NCBI GenBank assembly: GCA_902573175.1
Contig: CACGIS010000008.1
Span: forward strand, 1-37,018
From: Paracoccaceae bacterium
GTDB lineage: Bacteria; Pseudomonadota; Alphaproteobacteria; Rhodobacterales; Rhodobacteraceae
Length of the DNA: 37,018 nt
Reading direction: 5' to 3'
Notes under the pieces: generated by a model
What the model was told of the DNA's origin: nothing
The model's input: only the letters and a program-made list of their open reading frames with translations
Database searches by the model: none
Position numbers and translations under genes: made by a program
In this document: positions 37,007 to 37,018 of the stretch, piece after piece
Layout of the letters: each line of letters begins with the position of its first letter
Numbering within the stretch: position 1 is the first letter of the stretch

Positions 37007-37018
37007 ATGTCAAAACGC
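37007..37018 (+). CDS. dnaJ: DnaJ co-chaperone, first four codons only (cut by window end)
   Basis: ATG TCA AAA CGC begins at 37007, preceded by the AGAGGG ribosome site about 10 bases upstream. Only MSKR is visible. The call rests on the position right after dnaK and on MSKR being a usual DnaJ beginning in this group. Confidence 0.6.

Overview
The window is a compact, AT-rich stretch of bacterial chromosome carrying housekeeping and a few metabolic genes. Every long gene is intact except the two cut by the window edges. The proteins point to an alphaproteobacterium and most closely to a low-GC marine member of the Rhodobacterales. This rests on recalled family features, not on a search: DNA polymerase IV with an N-terminal zinc ribbon, a short ribonuclease D without HRDC domains placed before lptC, a YlxR/L7Ae-type protein between nusA and infB, long-form HPF followed by ptsN, and the ferrochelatase and RimP sequences. 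Gaps are short (none exceeds 274 bases), many genes overlap by 1-14 bases, and convergent genes nearly touch, which suits a streamlined genome. I see no tRNA, rRNA, CRISPR array, insertion sequence, phage gene or integrase.

Layout. 1-7218: end of an N-formylglutamate amidohydrolase gene, then dinB, nadE and dnaE on the minus strand. 7376-13433: a four-gene BMP-type ABC importer (ATPase, two permeases, lipoprotein-like or periplasmic binding protein), a strong stem-loop, a D-arginine-dehydrogenase-like flavoenzyme and a 79-residue unknown. 13487-18891: a promoter and structured leader ending in a hairpin plus T run, then rimP-nusA-ylxR-infB, the classic transcription/translation operon. 18918-20545 (minus): argJ-mutT, divergent from secA (20767-23454). 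23511-25626 (minus): nhaA, a MarR regulator and a glutaredoxin. 25769-27710: a methyltransferase-fold protein related to NDUFAF5, and hemH. 27712-30029 (minus): an SDR-MaoC-kinase operon that looks like acyl-CoA metabolism. 30163-33896: rnd-lptC-lptA-lptB and then hpf-ptsN. 33949-34740 (minus): cysQ. 34880-37018: a heat-shock-like promoter, dnaK, an intergenic hairpin and the first codons of dnaJ.

How the genes work together. The rimP operon combines 30S maturation, transcription elongation/termination and translation initiation, and its leader looks like an attenuator. lptC-A-B builds the inner-membrane and periplasmic part of the LPS export bridge. The BMP importer and the adjacent flavoenzyme may form an uptake-and-oxidation unit, because there is almost no room for a separate promoter between them. 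The SDR, hydratase-like and kinase proteins may handle hydroxyacyl-CoA compounds.

Nothing here is clearly a novel defence or mobile system. The most worthwhile items are the rimP leader RNA, the methyltransferase-fold protein without a recognisable SAM motif I, and the importer/flavoenzyme junction.
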